Positions 15,001-25,287 of a DNA stretch of 64,000 nucleotides are shown here, in pieces. The DNA is from Phoronis australis. Its lineage: Eukaryota; Phoronida; Phoronidae. Every line of letters begins with the position of its first letter. Within the stretch, counting starts at the first letter, position 1. The notes beneath the pieces are model-generated. The model worked only from the letters and a program-made list of their open reading frames with translations, made no database searches and was not told the origin of the DNA. The stretch covers positions 663,169 to 727,168 of the forward strand of contig NMRA01000107.1 in the NCBI GenBank assembly GCA_002633005.1. Direction: 5' to 3'. The position numbers were made by a program, and so were the translations under genes.

Positions 15001-17042
15001 TAATCCAATCAAGTTCAGAAAATTCAAAATGCATTCACTGAAAGGTAACTGGAATCACCCACATATCAAACACTAGCAACCGAGGTCACAGTTACAAAAC
15101 CTCAAACTTTATGTGCAGACAGGCAAGAATGAAAGGTATTTACCCTACGAGTAACAGTCGGGTCTTGACGGGCAACAGCCATTAAATGACCAAGGAGTGT
15201 CTTGGTGCGCAGCAGCCTCATGCGGACATTGGTGGCCTTGGTGAAGTCTTGCAGTATTGGGGAATCGGAGAAATTTTTGGCACTGGGTCGGCCAGTGACC
15301 AGAGACACAACGATCTACAAGGGAAAATGAACATTTTCAGACACAACGATCTACAAGGGAAAATGAACATTTTCATACGTCTTAATTACACCAAATAAAC
15401 AGGTTTCCTGACTTTTGACTTTTTATACTTAAAAATGTGTTCTTAAATTTTTTTTGTTAATAAGTGCATAGTTCGCCAGCATTTTGTTCATTTTCAATAA
15501 TGATAAATGTTCCATAAAACTGAATTTGTGACAAAACGTTGACTCTTAGTGGGCTTTTAAGAGGACATTTTCCGAATAACATCCCATTATCTAAACACTT
15601 GACACCAGAAGTTATAACACCAAATAAACGCCCATGGGCATTTCAGCTGTAGTAACTTAGTGCAATAGCTCATTTCTCCTCATACAGAACAAAAAGCAAC
15701 AATTAAGGCTTAACACTGGACAATTAATATATTGTCAGGTAATTTTACCAGTGTTACAATAGAACAAACAATCAGTTAGCGGGGTTGTCATTGATGTAAA
15801 ACAGGTGTTCATAGACAGCACAAGAACAGAGAGTTAACATTAACATTTGTGAGATGAAACTGAAAGAGATACCACAATACTGCAGCAGTGCAATGTGAAA
15901 TATCATTGTTGCTAAGTGGTGAATGACTCTTTCACAAAATACATTTTATTTCTGGCAGTCATTTATTACTTAATACTGTATCAAGATGAATGTTTGTGGC
16001 CTGTCATTACCCACCTCACCACCTTCCAAAGGAACAACCTTGGAATACTCTGTGGTGCAGAGAACATCGTCGTCTCTGACCACCGTGTTGCCAGCGGTAA
16101 CGCCAAAAGAGTTGTAGCAGTCACTAGGGGAGTCGGCGAAGTATTGCCATGGTTTCCAGGTGGCGCCACGATCCACAGACCTCTCCAGTACCCACAGACC
16201 TGGACGGGGTGAGTTGGCCATCTTGATGAATACATAGGCCACATGGAACTCCTGAGGGAACAAGTAGTAAGAGAATGTTAACAGTTTTTACAGGTACGTG
16301 AATGCAATTAGCATCACGGAACAACAATGCAACAGTATCACTAGAAACCATAATATTAATATCTCATAGGCAGAGCCAAGCCTTCCTCGAATAGGCGTCC
16401 AAAATAAAACACTGTTAAGCATTTGGATGCCAAATAAATAAACTAAGCAAGTAAGCATGGCTATCAGTTTTAACATGCTAAGGGCAGTTCCATCACCCTA
16501 TTGCCTTGGTAGTTCATACATAATGTTAAGATACAACTAACTTTATTGAAGACCCATGTCTCCACCAAAATATCACTGTCACACTTACAGCAACACTAGA
16601 CTTGTTGCATAAAACCCAGCCACGTGTCATTGGTGCCCGAAAGTAACTCTTTTTGAAATGTTTTACGAGGCAGAGCTATTAGTAAGTATTACTACGGATA
16701 TTGTTGCCGATTTTTTCATGATAAAAAGTGAATGACTCACAATTTAAATAGCTCCCAATAAGACATGTGTTTAGTTATATTCATGACTACCACAAACAGT
16801 ACATTGTCAATATTCAGCAGACGACTTCACCAACACCATACCAACATCGACCTGTTACTGTTTTGGAAGACCCAAGTGTCAGCGCAAGTTAATTTCCCAA
16901 TTATTAGGTGGATTTGATGGCAGAGCGATGGCGCTTCCACACAACATGAAAGGCTGAGTTCAGTGTCAGTGTTGTGGTATTAATACTTCTCAAACATATT
17001 CATAATCCTGCTGCACTTCGTTTCATTTATTATCCAAACGTG

Positions 17043-17077
<35 letters not shown>

Positions 17078-17089
17078 GTTTGTGTGTTT

Positions 17090-17121
<32 letters not shown>

Positions 17122-20100
17122 GACAGAACACTACTGCAATAACTCCAATGACCCCAAACATCCAAACGATAATTTCCATACCCATAAACTACAGACACTA
17201 ACTTCGAAGACTCACATCGACAATCTTCCAGCACCAAGAGAAAAGTTGGTATGGAAGATAAATGTAAATGCCGGGGTTAGCACAAAATGNTAATTCCAAT
17301 GACCCCAAACATCGAAACGATAATTTCCATACCCATAAACTACAGACACTAACTTCGAAGACTCACATCGACACTCTTCCAGCACCAAGAGAAAAGTTGG
17401 TATGGAAGATAAATGTAAATGCCGGGGTTAGCACAAAATGCCTAAGCTCTACTAAATTTAGGACCTTATCAAAAAGGATCTGCATTAAGCTCAATATTTA
17501 CCAAATTTTTTAAGTTACCGCTATAAAAGTATATCATTTACTGAATGTAAAATATGTAAAGTTTGTTTTTTAACTTTTTAAGTCTATACATCATTAATTC
17601 GGTCACATGACCATGTCTTTTTAGTAAAATTTAGCAAAAAGACATTTGTGGCAAAACTTTGGCTTAAATAACATGACCAAATTTCATTTGATGTTAATAT
17701 TCAAGATGAAATATCAAGAATACTGTTGCAGATTTCTAAAATATTGTTTTGTTTCCAATTTTTCCACAAGAATCATAAAAAGCCCCTCGTGCAAAATTGG
17801 AACATTTCAGTAACAGTGAGGACAGTACATACTTTAGTGAAAATTTCACATATGAGCCCAATCATGTAGCCATTTCTGGTATATGACACACCTTAAGCTA
17901 TATTTGCACATATTTCTAGGCTGTCCAAACAACTCTCCATTCCAAAACTCTATAGTTAAACTAAATGACAATGCTTTTTTCAATGTAACCACATATTCTA
18001 GCAATTTTGTTGTTGAGATTTAACCTACTGGTATTTGACAATGGCACGACCAAGAAGTTTGTAACACATTGCCAAGCAGGTAAAACGAGGGCAAATCTTA
18101 GTCAATCTTAAATGGGAAACAAACTCTTAGGAATCTTCAAACCAAGTATTTCCTGCACTCAGTAGGAATGAACAATGAAAAGGAAATGGCAACATTAAAT
18201 AGGAAAGACCACTTCAACATTCAGTTGAAAAGAGATAACAATTCAGGGTTTGTCTGCTTTGGGTTTTCTGCTCAACACCCATGAATGCAGCCATTCAGAA
18301 CATGATACTGCAGTAAATGAAACCAGATGTAGAACCAAAAATGTGTGCCCTAACACAGTCTAGTGTTTATATTGTATGGGTCACCATATGAAAGTACTGG
18401 CATGTGTTTGGATAACCCTGTTACAGGAAGAGGGAGATTGTAGTTGAACAATGGGCCAGGTCAATGTGGATAAACATGAGGAGAGACTACACTGTATGAC
18501 TACTATAGGTCTGCATGAATAGAGGCTTGCAGCAATAGGCATCAATGTATGGGGACAAGTTATCTAGTTGAATGACTTAGGTAATACAGCCTAACAATCT
18601 TTACACAAAAAGGCCAGGGGGTTCAGCTAACAGCATGCTTTTAGAGTATTTCAAGAATATGAAAATTGAAAAGCCAGCTTTTGAAACTGATCATGATGTC
18701 AAGTAGTTCTTGAAACTAATTCTCTACATAGTGACTTGAAAATTCATCATAAAAAATATGACAAAAATAAGAAAATTATAATGAAAAATAAAGCGCATCA
18801 TTTCAAAATTAGTCAACAAATTTCACTGCCAGACTGAACAGAGGCCTAGATAAAATGTTTTTAAAACTAACGTATAGTTGAGGGATTTCAGGCAAATACT
18901 ATCAGGTGTAGGGAAAATTTTATCTGCAAAAGTGAGATCTATTGATGTGATATAGCATTACTGATTGCTTCTGTTGAAGCATATTGTTAAATCAATCTTC
19001 AATTACCAAGCACTTGCTTGGCACTTAAGTGGCCGAATATTTGGCAAAAATGGATATTCAGCTGTTTTGTTGTATCTACCCACACATTACTTACTAACTT
19101 GGCAGTTTACAGTCAAAATCTTAAAAAAATATTTAGGCAATAGTTTTCTAAACCAACTGATTTAAAGACTAAGTATTTTTGTTTCTTATATGACATAATC
19201 AATGTCTTCAAATTAGCAGAGCTCAAACTCTTTCAGCATTTCCCTGGAGCATGGAAAATAAGTTACCATGTATTCCATTCTGCTACCAAAATACCCATGC
19301 TAAATCCCTGTGCAAAATTGCTAACACATCTGGAACACATTCCAACAGCCAACATTGGCAGTGAGATGACCTCTCCAATGACCTAGGTCAACTCTTGAAA
19401 TTCCAGCACTTACATAGGAAATACTTGAGATTTGTAATGCCAGGTCATACTGGCAGTTGGTAGAATGGTGTGGGAATTAGGCTGAGGACACTTGGTGTGG
19501 GAATTAGACACCCAGACACATCATCCTCCCCACAAACAATGCCTGCAGTAAAGGACACCCAGACACATCATCCTCCCCACAAACAATGCCTGCAGTAAAG
19601 GACACCCAGACACATCATCCTCCCCACAAACAATGGCTGCAGTAAAGGACACCCAGACACAATTCATCAACAATGCCCTGAGGCAATATTCAGATCCACT
19701 CAGATAACTATTGCAAAGGTGCTGCACAAATGCAGGCATATTAAAAATTGTGTGTGTTCAGATAAACATTGAAGAAAATAGAGCGCTTACACTATGGTGA
19801 TGTGGTGAATTGAGAATAACATATGAAAAATATGGTAAAACCTCACCAATTTAAATTATTTGCAAAATTACCATTTTCTCATCTTTTGAAATTCACTAAC
19901 ACTGTTGTGAATATCCACAACTTTTCAAGACATAGTCCAGTGGTAGCTATGGTTACACAGTTTGAACATGGAGCAGTATTCATTTGGTGCTACAAACCTT
20001 TTATGGAAAAAGAGCAACTTATTTTACTGTTTCCTAAATTCATGAGATTATGCTTCAGCATGATGCGTACTGTTCATGACAAGACACCTGCTGATTATTC

Positions 20101-21733
20101 CAATCACACTGAAGTCAACTTTTCACACCTCATGGAAGTATCTGCTAAGACCGAACAGCCTTTGAGACGGATTTCACGTACGTTGAAATTCAGGATATGT
20201 TATCAAGGATACGTGAAATTTCATCTTTGATAGTGAAGAACATCATTTTAGCAATTGTTTTTGTCCAAAACCGGCAAAATTGCACCCTACTTAGACTTAA
20301 ATAATTTGTCGTAGGATATAGAATGAAAATTTGTTTACCATAATTTTTCAATCTTCGATGGTCTTGGAGTTAAAGAGACTAATTTATAGATCTATGTCGA
20401 TTGTGTCCAAATGGTTCAATCTTTACACCCATAACTTTTTTCGGGTAAAAATTTAGCTTTAAAAATATCCAAATTTCCTTTAAAACACATCGGGGCTGAG
20501 TTGCATAAAGCTTCAAAAGATATCTGCTGGATAAGTTTGATTGTTGCATGAGGTCATGTGCATTGTTCAAAAATAACAACGTGCTATACAGCGCATAACT
20601 TTTTTGCAACTGGGCCCAGAATATTTGGGATAAATGCTGTTGATGTGATATTCATTTAAAACATTCTATAAGTGCTTTACTATTATTGAGAATTATATTT
20701 TTAGTAATTAACATTTTAGAAGAATGTTAGTCATAGATCACAAAGAGTTGTAAACATTCTTATCACCAGATATTTGCTGAAGTATGCCTCTTGGGGTTAA
20801 TTTTTTTGAAGAAATTGCTCTATGTCCACTTGTTATGTATGATAATATGATAAACTTTGCAGACACAAAATAATTGTGTAAAAGTATAGCAATAAAAAAA
20901 CATGTGCACACCCAGTCTAAACAATGGGGGCTTGAATTTTTGAGAATGTGGACCTTTTACTAATCAGGGAGCAGTTCAGAGCTATGAAATGTGCATTCCA
21001 CGAATTTTATTAGTTCCTGCCTTTTCAGTGGAGTTTTGTCTCATTTTCTACATTTTTCAGAGTTTTTGTTTCTCTGAGAGTCTGAGGCGGACCTTTTTGC
21101 CCACTTTGACAAACAGAGCCCACCCCCTGGGTGCACGCATGTAACACGTCACCTCATCTTATGATTTATAAGATATAAATCTAATGCTCAAAATAGAAGA
21201 TAAAAACTAATCTATAATTCCGTTTCAGCAACACTGTAATCGTGTAAATGTTAGCAACATGAATTTGACACATCTTGATCAGGAAGCTTTCAGACTACGA
21301 TTGCGCTTACTTGTCCCAGATCCAACGTCAGATTGACTTCGTTGTATTGTTTGCCACGGGAGATGGGGGGGCTTTGCCACCATCTCTCTGTTCCATCGAT
21401 GGCGTACTTAGGCGGATGATATTGCTCGGGCTTAGCGATAGAGTTGTCCTCATTTACACAATAATCACATAACTGCCCCTGGAAAATCAAAGCATCGTCG
21501 CCGTTGCTGCTCAAGTCAGCCGCAAAGATCCGCTGTCCACCCCTATTCGCTCCAGTAAGTTTGCAATAAAGTTCAGGATCGGTGACTCCCACGCCACATG
21601 TTGAAGTCGCAGTAATGGTCCTACCTTCGGCGATGTTAAAGTATGGAGGTGCAAAAAACTGAGCTTCTACCGACCCAAGAGCAACTGACAACAATAATAG
21701 TGACAGAGCAAAGCAGCGGAGGTTACCCGCCAT
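1..21733 (-). CDS. LAMA5: Laminin alpha chain (alpha3/alpha5/LanA type), N-terminal half, 25 exons, 3' part outside window
   Basis: Laminin alpha chains are secreted, join beta and gamma chains and polymerise in basement membranes. Exons read on the minus strand: 21733-21311, 16251-16015, 15314-15144, 14716-14503, 14080-13962, 13630-13540, 12668-12572, 11905-11730, 11384-11247, 9774-9637, 9020-8886, 8522-8385, 7962-7786, 7452-7294, 6952-6853, 6384-6228, 5846-5577, 4775-4681, 4328-4163, 3862-3705, 1913-1799, 1436-1354, 946-808, 645-513, 128-1. Every junction has GT/AG and the phases agree throughout, giving 1319 residues without a stop. The start ATG at 21733 has A at -3 and G at +4 and is followed by a clean signal peptide. 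LN domain, eleven LE repeats and then domain IVb is the order of alpha5, alpha3 and insect LanA, unlike alpha1/alpha2. The symbol denotes this subfamily; alpha3 and alpha5 may not be separated in this lineage. Confidence 0.95.
1134..1339. repeat. 40-bp tandem repeat, about five copies, beside laminin exon 22
   Basis: Units beginning TTTAAGACACCTATGAAAAC recur at about 1134, 1181, 1221, 1261 and 1302 with a period of 40-41 bp. The array lies in the intron between exons 22 and 23 and ends about 15 bp from the exon 22 donor (exon end 1354). It does not include the junction itself. Confidence 0.9.
1914..3704. other. Laminin intron 20, non-coding apart from the hairpin
   Basis: This intron lies between exons 20 and 21. 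Apart from the inverted repeat at 2936-3038 it is AT-rich sequence in which I see no exon or recognisable element. The other laminin introns over 300 bp (946-1354, 3862-4163, 4328-4681, 4775-5577, 6384-6853, 7452-7786, 9020-9637, 9774-11247, 12668-13540, 14716-15144 and similar) hold only the tandem repeats listed separately. Confidence 0.6.
2936..3038. repeat. Near-perfect inverted repeat (hairpin) in laminin intron 20
   Basis: Arms 2936-2981 and 2993-3038 are each 46 bp with 43 matching pairs and an 11-base loop. The three differences are transitions; read as plus-strand RNA, two become G-U wobbles and one is C-A. The arm core is GCCACCTGTTGGCCACAT. It could be a recent fold-back element or a small-RNA precursor antisense to the laminin transcript. 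No coding potential is seen. Confidence 0.9.
11366..11457. repeat. 46-bp tandem duplication spanning the laminin exon 9 acceptor
   Basis: Copies 11366-11411 and 11412-11457 are essentially identical. The first contains the real acceptor (exon 9 starts at 11384) and 19 bp of exon; the second repeats both in the intron at 11430. Use of the intronic copy would add 46 nt and shift the frame. Confidence 0.9.
12651..12861. repeat. Degenerate 43-54-bp tandem array that includes the laminin exon 7 acceptor
   Basis: Units starting TGATATCACATTGG occur at 12651, 12701, 12744, 12798 and, truncated, at 12852. The first unit holds the first 18 coding bases of exon 7 (exon start 12668) and its acceptor; the others lie in the intron and have diverged. 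Confidence 0.85.
14192..14530. repeat. About nine units of a 35-41-bp repeat reaching into the 3' end of laminin exon 4
   Basis: The motif GTTCACATGATTGATG (variants) occurs at 14192, 14228, 14268, 14307, 14347, 14387, 14427, 14462 and 14503. The last unit is the coding end of exon 4 with its donor (exon end 14503, GTGAGT). Most intronic copies have a decayed donor (for example GGGAGT), but the 14268 copy keeps an intact GTGAGT. Confidence 0.88.
15304..15375. repeat. 36-bp tandem duplication spanning the laminin exon 3 acceptor
   Basis: Copies 15304-15339 and 15340-15375 are identical. Each carries the acceptor CCCTTGTAG and the following exon bases ATCGTTGTGTCT. The inner acceptor (exon start 15314) gives the conserved protein. 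The outer one would add 36 nt whose final codon is the TAG of the inner acceptor, an in-frame stop. Confidence 0.92.
17041..17122. repeat. (TG)n microsatellite with TTTG interruptions
   Basis: A run of about 82 bp of TG dinucleotides broken by a few TTTG steps, in laminin intron 1. Confidence 0.97.
17138..17440. repeat. 151-bp direct duplication joined by a single N
   Basis: The segments 17138-17289 and 17291-17440 are nearly identical with an offset of 151 bp and a single N at 17290 between them. A one-base gap between near-identical copies is most simply an assembly join of two alleles or overlapping contigs rather than a real tandem duplication. Confidence 0.85.
19507..19665. repeat. 47-bp tandem repeat, just over three copies
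   Basis: Units beginning GACACCCAGACACATCATCC start at 19507, 19554 and 19601, with a partial at 19648. The array lies in laminin intron 1. Confidence 0.95.
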
Positions 21734-22215
21734 TTTGACTCTTCTCTCCTAAAATCTGTGCATCGGAAGTGCTCGAGACAAGAAAGCCGTTTATCAATGA
21801 GTGGAAGAGTCCACTTGTTGCAGACACGTTTGACGGGGGAAGCAAGGTTGAGGTCCGTAAACGTCGTACAGCCGAACTCTGCTCGCTCCAACCAGGTTTG
21901 TCTTGTGTGCTCGTGATTCGAGCGTAGACCAAGAATCTCGTGAAGGAAGTTCGTGAGATAACTTGCTTCACTTGTAATACACGGAGATATCTCGGTCAGC
22001 AGAAAGTTCTCTCCTTCGAAAAGTGTCTCTGATTTTAAATAGATTCCGTAGGCAACGAGGGCATTCTTGAGATGATCGCATAAAAGGCTGTACTCGGAGC
22101 ATATCGACTCTAAAGCGGGAATCAGATCGTTATAGTACTTTTGTAGTAAACTGACTTTTGATTTGTTTTGAAACTGACACAAATTTTTAATGGAATTTTT
22201 AGTCATAAAAGGCAC
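21667..22215 (-). other. Open frame of 182 codons upstream of and overlapping the laminin start, coding status uncertain
   Basis: The frame starts at ATG 22215, runs through the presumed laminin 5' leader and overlaps the laminin start at 21733 in another frame. Its first two thirds look like an ordinary helical soluble protein (QNKSKVSLLQKYYNDLIPAL, LTNFLHEILGLRSNHEH), but I recognise no family. About one frame of this length is expected by chance in 64 kb, so it may be meaningless, or it may be an upstream ORF that lowers laminin translation. Confidence 0.25.
21724..21740 (-). promoter_or_regulatory. YY1-like motif at the laminin start codon
   Basis: The minus strand reads CAAAATGGCGGGT across the start ATG. 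This matches the AANATGGCGG core of YY1 sites, which in animals often sit at or just after transcription starts and overlap start codons. It also gives a strong initiation context. No TATA box is evident nearby. Regulatory use is inference. Confidence 0.35.
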
Positions 22216-24589
22216 GAAAGGATTATTGATTGTTAAAGCTCAGTGAGTCCCGACCCCGCGTACGTCACGGAACTAGTTTGACAACTGGCTTGTAAAAAAT
22301 CAGGATACCCACCCAACTAGAATGGACTAGACAAATGGACCATAGTAGTGGAGGGCTTCCTTGAGAAAGTTACCGTTTCGTTAGGATTTCTTCAGGAAAA
22401 CTGCAGTGGCAGATCTACGTTTTCAGTAAGGGTGGGGGAAGGTAGTAGGTTCGAGTGAATCCGAGACTTCGTAGCGCCGAGCGGAGTGGTAGTTTAATAG
22501 CTGATTTCATTTTTCTGGCGAAATTTTTTTCAATTTTTACTTTTGATTCTGTCCCGAGGGGGGCTTTGAACCCCCTGAAACTCCCTGTACATCCGTCTCT
22601 GAACTGGCTTTTGCAGGGCCTGCCGTAATCGCCGGGTTCAAATCAGCTATCTTTCTAACCCAGAAATTCAAAACAATGCAAAAAGACCCCATTTGGTCAG
22701 AAATAAGTACAGCTTTTACAACCTACGCTTCGTCCTGTTTGAGCTGAAATCCTGCCACGGTACGGAATGCTATGAAACCGAATTCATAAGATTAATCCCT
22801 AATTTGATTTTCGTTTTTGCCAGGGCGAAGCTTTAAAAGTTTAGATTCTGTCACCTGTTCTGTAGATGAACGTCAAAAGGAACCTTTTCAGTGAAGAGGT
22901 TTTGCGTCGGCCTTTGTAAGTTTTTCCGGAGTGCCATAGGGAACTTAACAGAGAACGAAAATAAGTTTTCAATACTTTATTGTCCGACAAGAAATTCAGA
23001 AACATCATTTCTAAGATCTTTTGGTCTATGTTCACCAACCTCTAGCCTATTTACATTGACGCCACGTTTCGGTCGGCCATTTCTCCGGCGGGCTTCAGGT
23101 GTTACAACGTTCTTGGAAAAACGAGCACGGGTGCATGGTACACTCATGGTGGTCAATGATACGCAAAGTAAACTTATTATCAACCCTTGTCCAAACTAAG
23201 TTTACTGTTCCGTAGTTTCAAATAAGTGCTTCAAAGTCTCTTTATCTTTAGATTGCGCACACTACGAACATGAAATATTTTAAAGAATAATTTGTTGTCA
23301 AACTTCTCGTCAAGAACCTGCCAATGGAACCATCTAAGTCTTGGGTCTCTTTCTGTACTGTGTGGAAGGAAGTAAACATTTTCCCAAGAAAAATTATCTG
23401 TGTTTTTATTACATTCTTTGGACCAGCTTGACTCCACGTTTGAAACTTCGGAACAATGATTTAATTGATCACATATATGTCGACATTATTTCCCAACACT
23501 TCTAACCCATGGGCGGCGCACCACTGTAAAAAGTGGGGGGGTCTATAACCCCCAGCTTCCTATGGTGCGCCACTCATGTAAGTTCATTAAAAAATGTTCA
23601 CACCACAGGACAATATACATCATAATTGACAACTTTAACAGTGCCACACTTCTGTTGGTCACGTAACTATTACATTCTACAAAGTTAGTTTCGATGCCTA
23701 AAACAACTCTGATGAATTTCTAAATCAAAATATTGTCCTTTGGAGAAGCATGGTATGCGAAACCTCGTCAAGAATATTTTTAAACATTTCCTGACGAAAC
23801 TTCCATGTCGCAACGTCTTCTAACAGACGAATTCACTTTCCTCTTGAGGGAACTTCCAGAAAAAATAACGGACAAAATGAAATACGCGCTAACGAAAACT
23901 CTGTAGTCACTAGAAATACTAATCTCCTCCCCCCACTTATGATAAATGCCGGCAAGTGCATAGTTACTCGACAAACAGCTGACTGACAAGATGGATATTA
24001 ACGCAGATTATCATGGGTGATTGCACTCTGAATCTAAGGCGGACAGCACATTGTGAAAAGCACGATAGCTTTGTAACTTAATGAGTGAACATTGCTGACT
24101 TACATCGGACATGTTCAAGTTACGTGCTTGAAGTCATCATTATGTTTTGGTAACATTTTTCATATCGGTGTCTACGTCTATGTCTTGCCATACAAAAGAG
24201 GAGACGAGCTTTGTCCCGTGGGAGAAAAATCGACAAAGTGACAACCAGTAGACAGATCGTTTTTTGGTACTTGAAACTAAAAGAAAAATGCTAGACATGA
24301 ACAGAAATCAAAAATCTTTACCAACAAACCGTAAAAACACTAGGCGAGCTGGTTAAATTTTGTCTCAGTGGCAAAGAACCATTTTGGATACTGATAATTT
24401 AGTCTGTTTTTCGCGTACCAGACTTCCTTAAGTAAAACCAAGCTTCCGTGGAACTACTAATTCCTGTAAAAAATACTTTCCCTGGCGTCCAACAATGGCT
24501 GGATAAGAAAAACAATAATTCTTGATTTTAGGTGAGCTCTGAATGAGATTCAACATTAAAAAAATTCCAAAAGTGATCAAGGATCAACA
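22216..24589. other. Intergenic DNA upstream of laminin
   Basis: No exon is supported. It contains a possible degraded inverted-repeat element (about 22386-22600, ends resembling CAGTGGCAGATCTACG, with an internal run of G and CCCC), a 71-bp miniature element at 23508-23578 and short open frames without recognisable content. Confidence 0.5.
23508..23578. mobile_element. 71-bp miniature inverted-repeat element
   Basis: Ends CATGGGCGGCGCACCA and its inverse (14 of 16 match) enclose a G-rich and CCCCC-containing core. Related copies occur at 37310-37381 and 37378-37472, with a weaker one near 27240-27297. It is non-autonomous, and no superfamily can be assigned. Confidence 0.65.
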
Positions 24590-25170
24590 CCTGACTTGCC
24601 GACAGCGCGGTCGATGGCCGACGCCGGCCGAGAAGCGCGCCAGGACAAGCTCTCGAGGAAGGACGGGAGGCGGGTCGCGCCAAGCTGCCGGAGGCAGCGA
24701 AGCCAAGACCGGTAAGCCACGAAGGTGAGACGGCCCAACGTGCGAGATGCAGCGTGACGGAGGCTCGTAAGCCATGTAGGCGGGACGGGCCAAACTGCCT
24801 GAATCAGTGCCGCCGAGTCCGTAAACCACGTAGGCAGGAGGGGCCAAGCTGTCGGAGGCAGCACAGCCAAGACCCGTAAACACCGAAGGCGGGACGGGCC
24901 AAGGTGCCTGAGGCAGTACCGCCGAGTCCCATAAATGACGCAAGCGGGAAGGCCGCTGCCGTACTCAGGCAGCGCGGCTGAGGCCCGTAAGCCACGTAGG
25001 CGGGACAGGCCAAGCTGCCTGACTCAAAGGGCAGTACCGCCGAGTCCCGTAAATCAGTACAGAGCCGAGTAGGCGGGACAGGCCAAGCTGCCTGACTCAA
25101 AGGCAGTACCGCCGAGTCCCGTAAATCAGTACAGAGCCGAGTAGGCGGGACGGGCCAAGCTGCCGGAGGT
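24590..25170. repeat. GC-rich minisatellite, units of roughly 60-75 bp
   Basis: The phrase GTAGGCGGGACGGGCCAAGC followed by TGCC, a GAGGCAGTACCGCCGAG block and CCGTAAA recurs about nine times with indels. GC content is far above the surrounding DNA, and it opens spurious long reading frames on both strands. Two units near 25030 and 25090 are almost identical, which suggests recent expansion. Confidence 0.92.
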
Positions 25171-25287
25171 GCGCACCCTCACGAAATATTGGCTGCAATC
25201 TGACACAGCACGCTGTCTCACTAAGGGGAAAGTTCCAATTGGCCATTCTATTACTCCTCGGAAAGGGTTATCTCACTTTTCAATCAG
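25171..25287. repeat. Dispersed repeat copy 1 (second copy at 63881-64000)
   Basis: From GCGCACCCTCACGA through TTCAATCAG this segment matches 63881-64000 in the same orientation with scattered substitutions and short indels. It directly abuts the GC-rich minisatellite. It is probably part of an interspersed element whose full length cannot be seen because the other copy runs off the window. Confidence 0.8.

Larger units (their letters stand above)
16252..21310. other. Laminin intron 1, about 5 kb, non-coding
   Basis: The first intron holds a (TG)n microsatellite, an assembly duplication around the N at 17290 and a 47-bp tandem repeat. The remainder is AT-rich. A 135-codon plus-strand reading frame at 19823-20230 has no recognisable domain. 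Large first introns often hold enhancers, but nothing here identifies one. Confidence 0.6.
15144..21733 (-). other. Laminin LN (domain VI) region, exons 1-3, with signal peptide
   Basis: Residues 1-277. Residues 1 to about 24 ([20 protein letters not shown] onward) form a signal peptide with probable cleavage after VEA. The LN polymerisation domain follows, with family landmarks such as [43 protein letters not shown] and [17 protein letters not shown]. Exon 2 has three nearby GT candidates at its end; only the one after codon GAG (end at 16015, donor GTGGGT) keeps the frame into exon 3 and restores the conserved segment GGEIVVSL. The stronger-looking GTGAGG five bases upstream would break the frame. 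Confidence 0.93.

Noticed and set aside
16020-16251. Laminin exon 2 ending at the GTGAGG donor (16020)
   Set aside because: It would put exon 3 out of frame; the end at 16015 keeps frame and the conserved VPLEGGEIVVSL.
17042-17293. Reading frames over the TG repeat
   Set aside because: Simple-sequence artefact and assembly duplication.
19823-20230. 135-codon plus-strand frame in laminin intron 1
   Set aside because: No recognisable domain, no splice or promoter support; length is within chance expectation for 64 kb.
24543-25100. Several overlapping frames of 60-119 codons on both strands
   Set aside because: All are products of the GC-rich minisatellite period, with repetitive translations.
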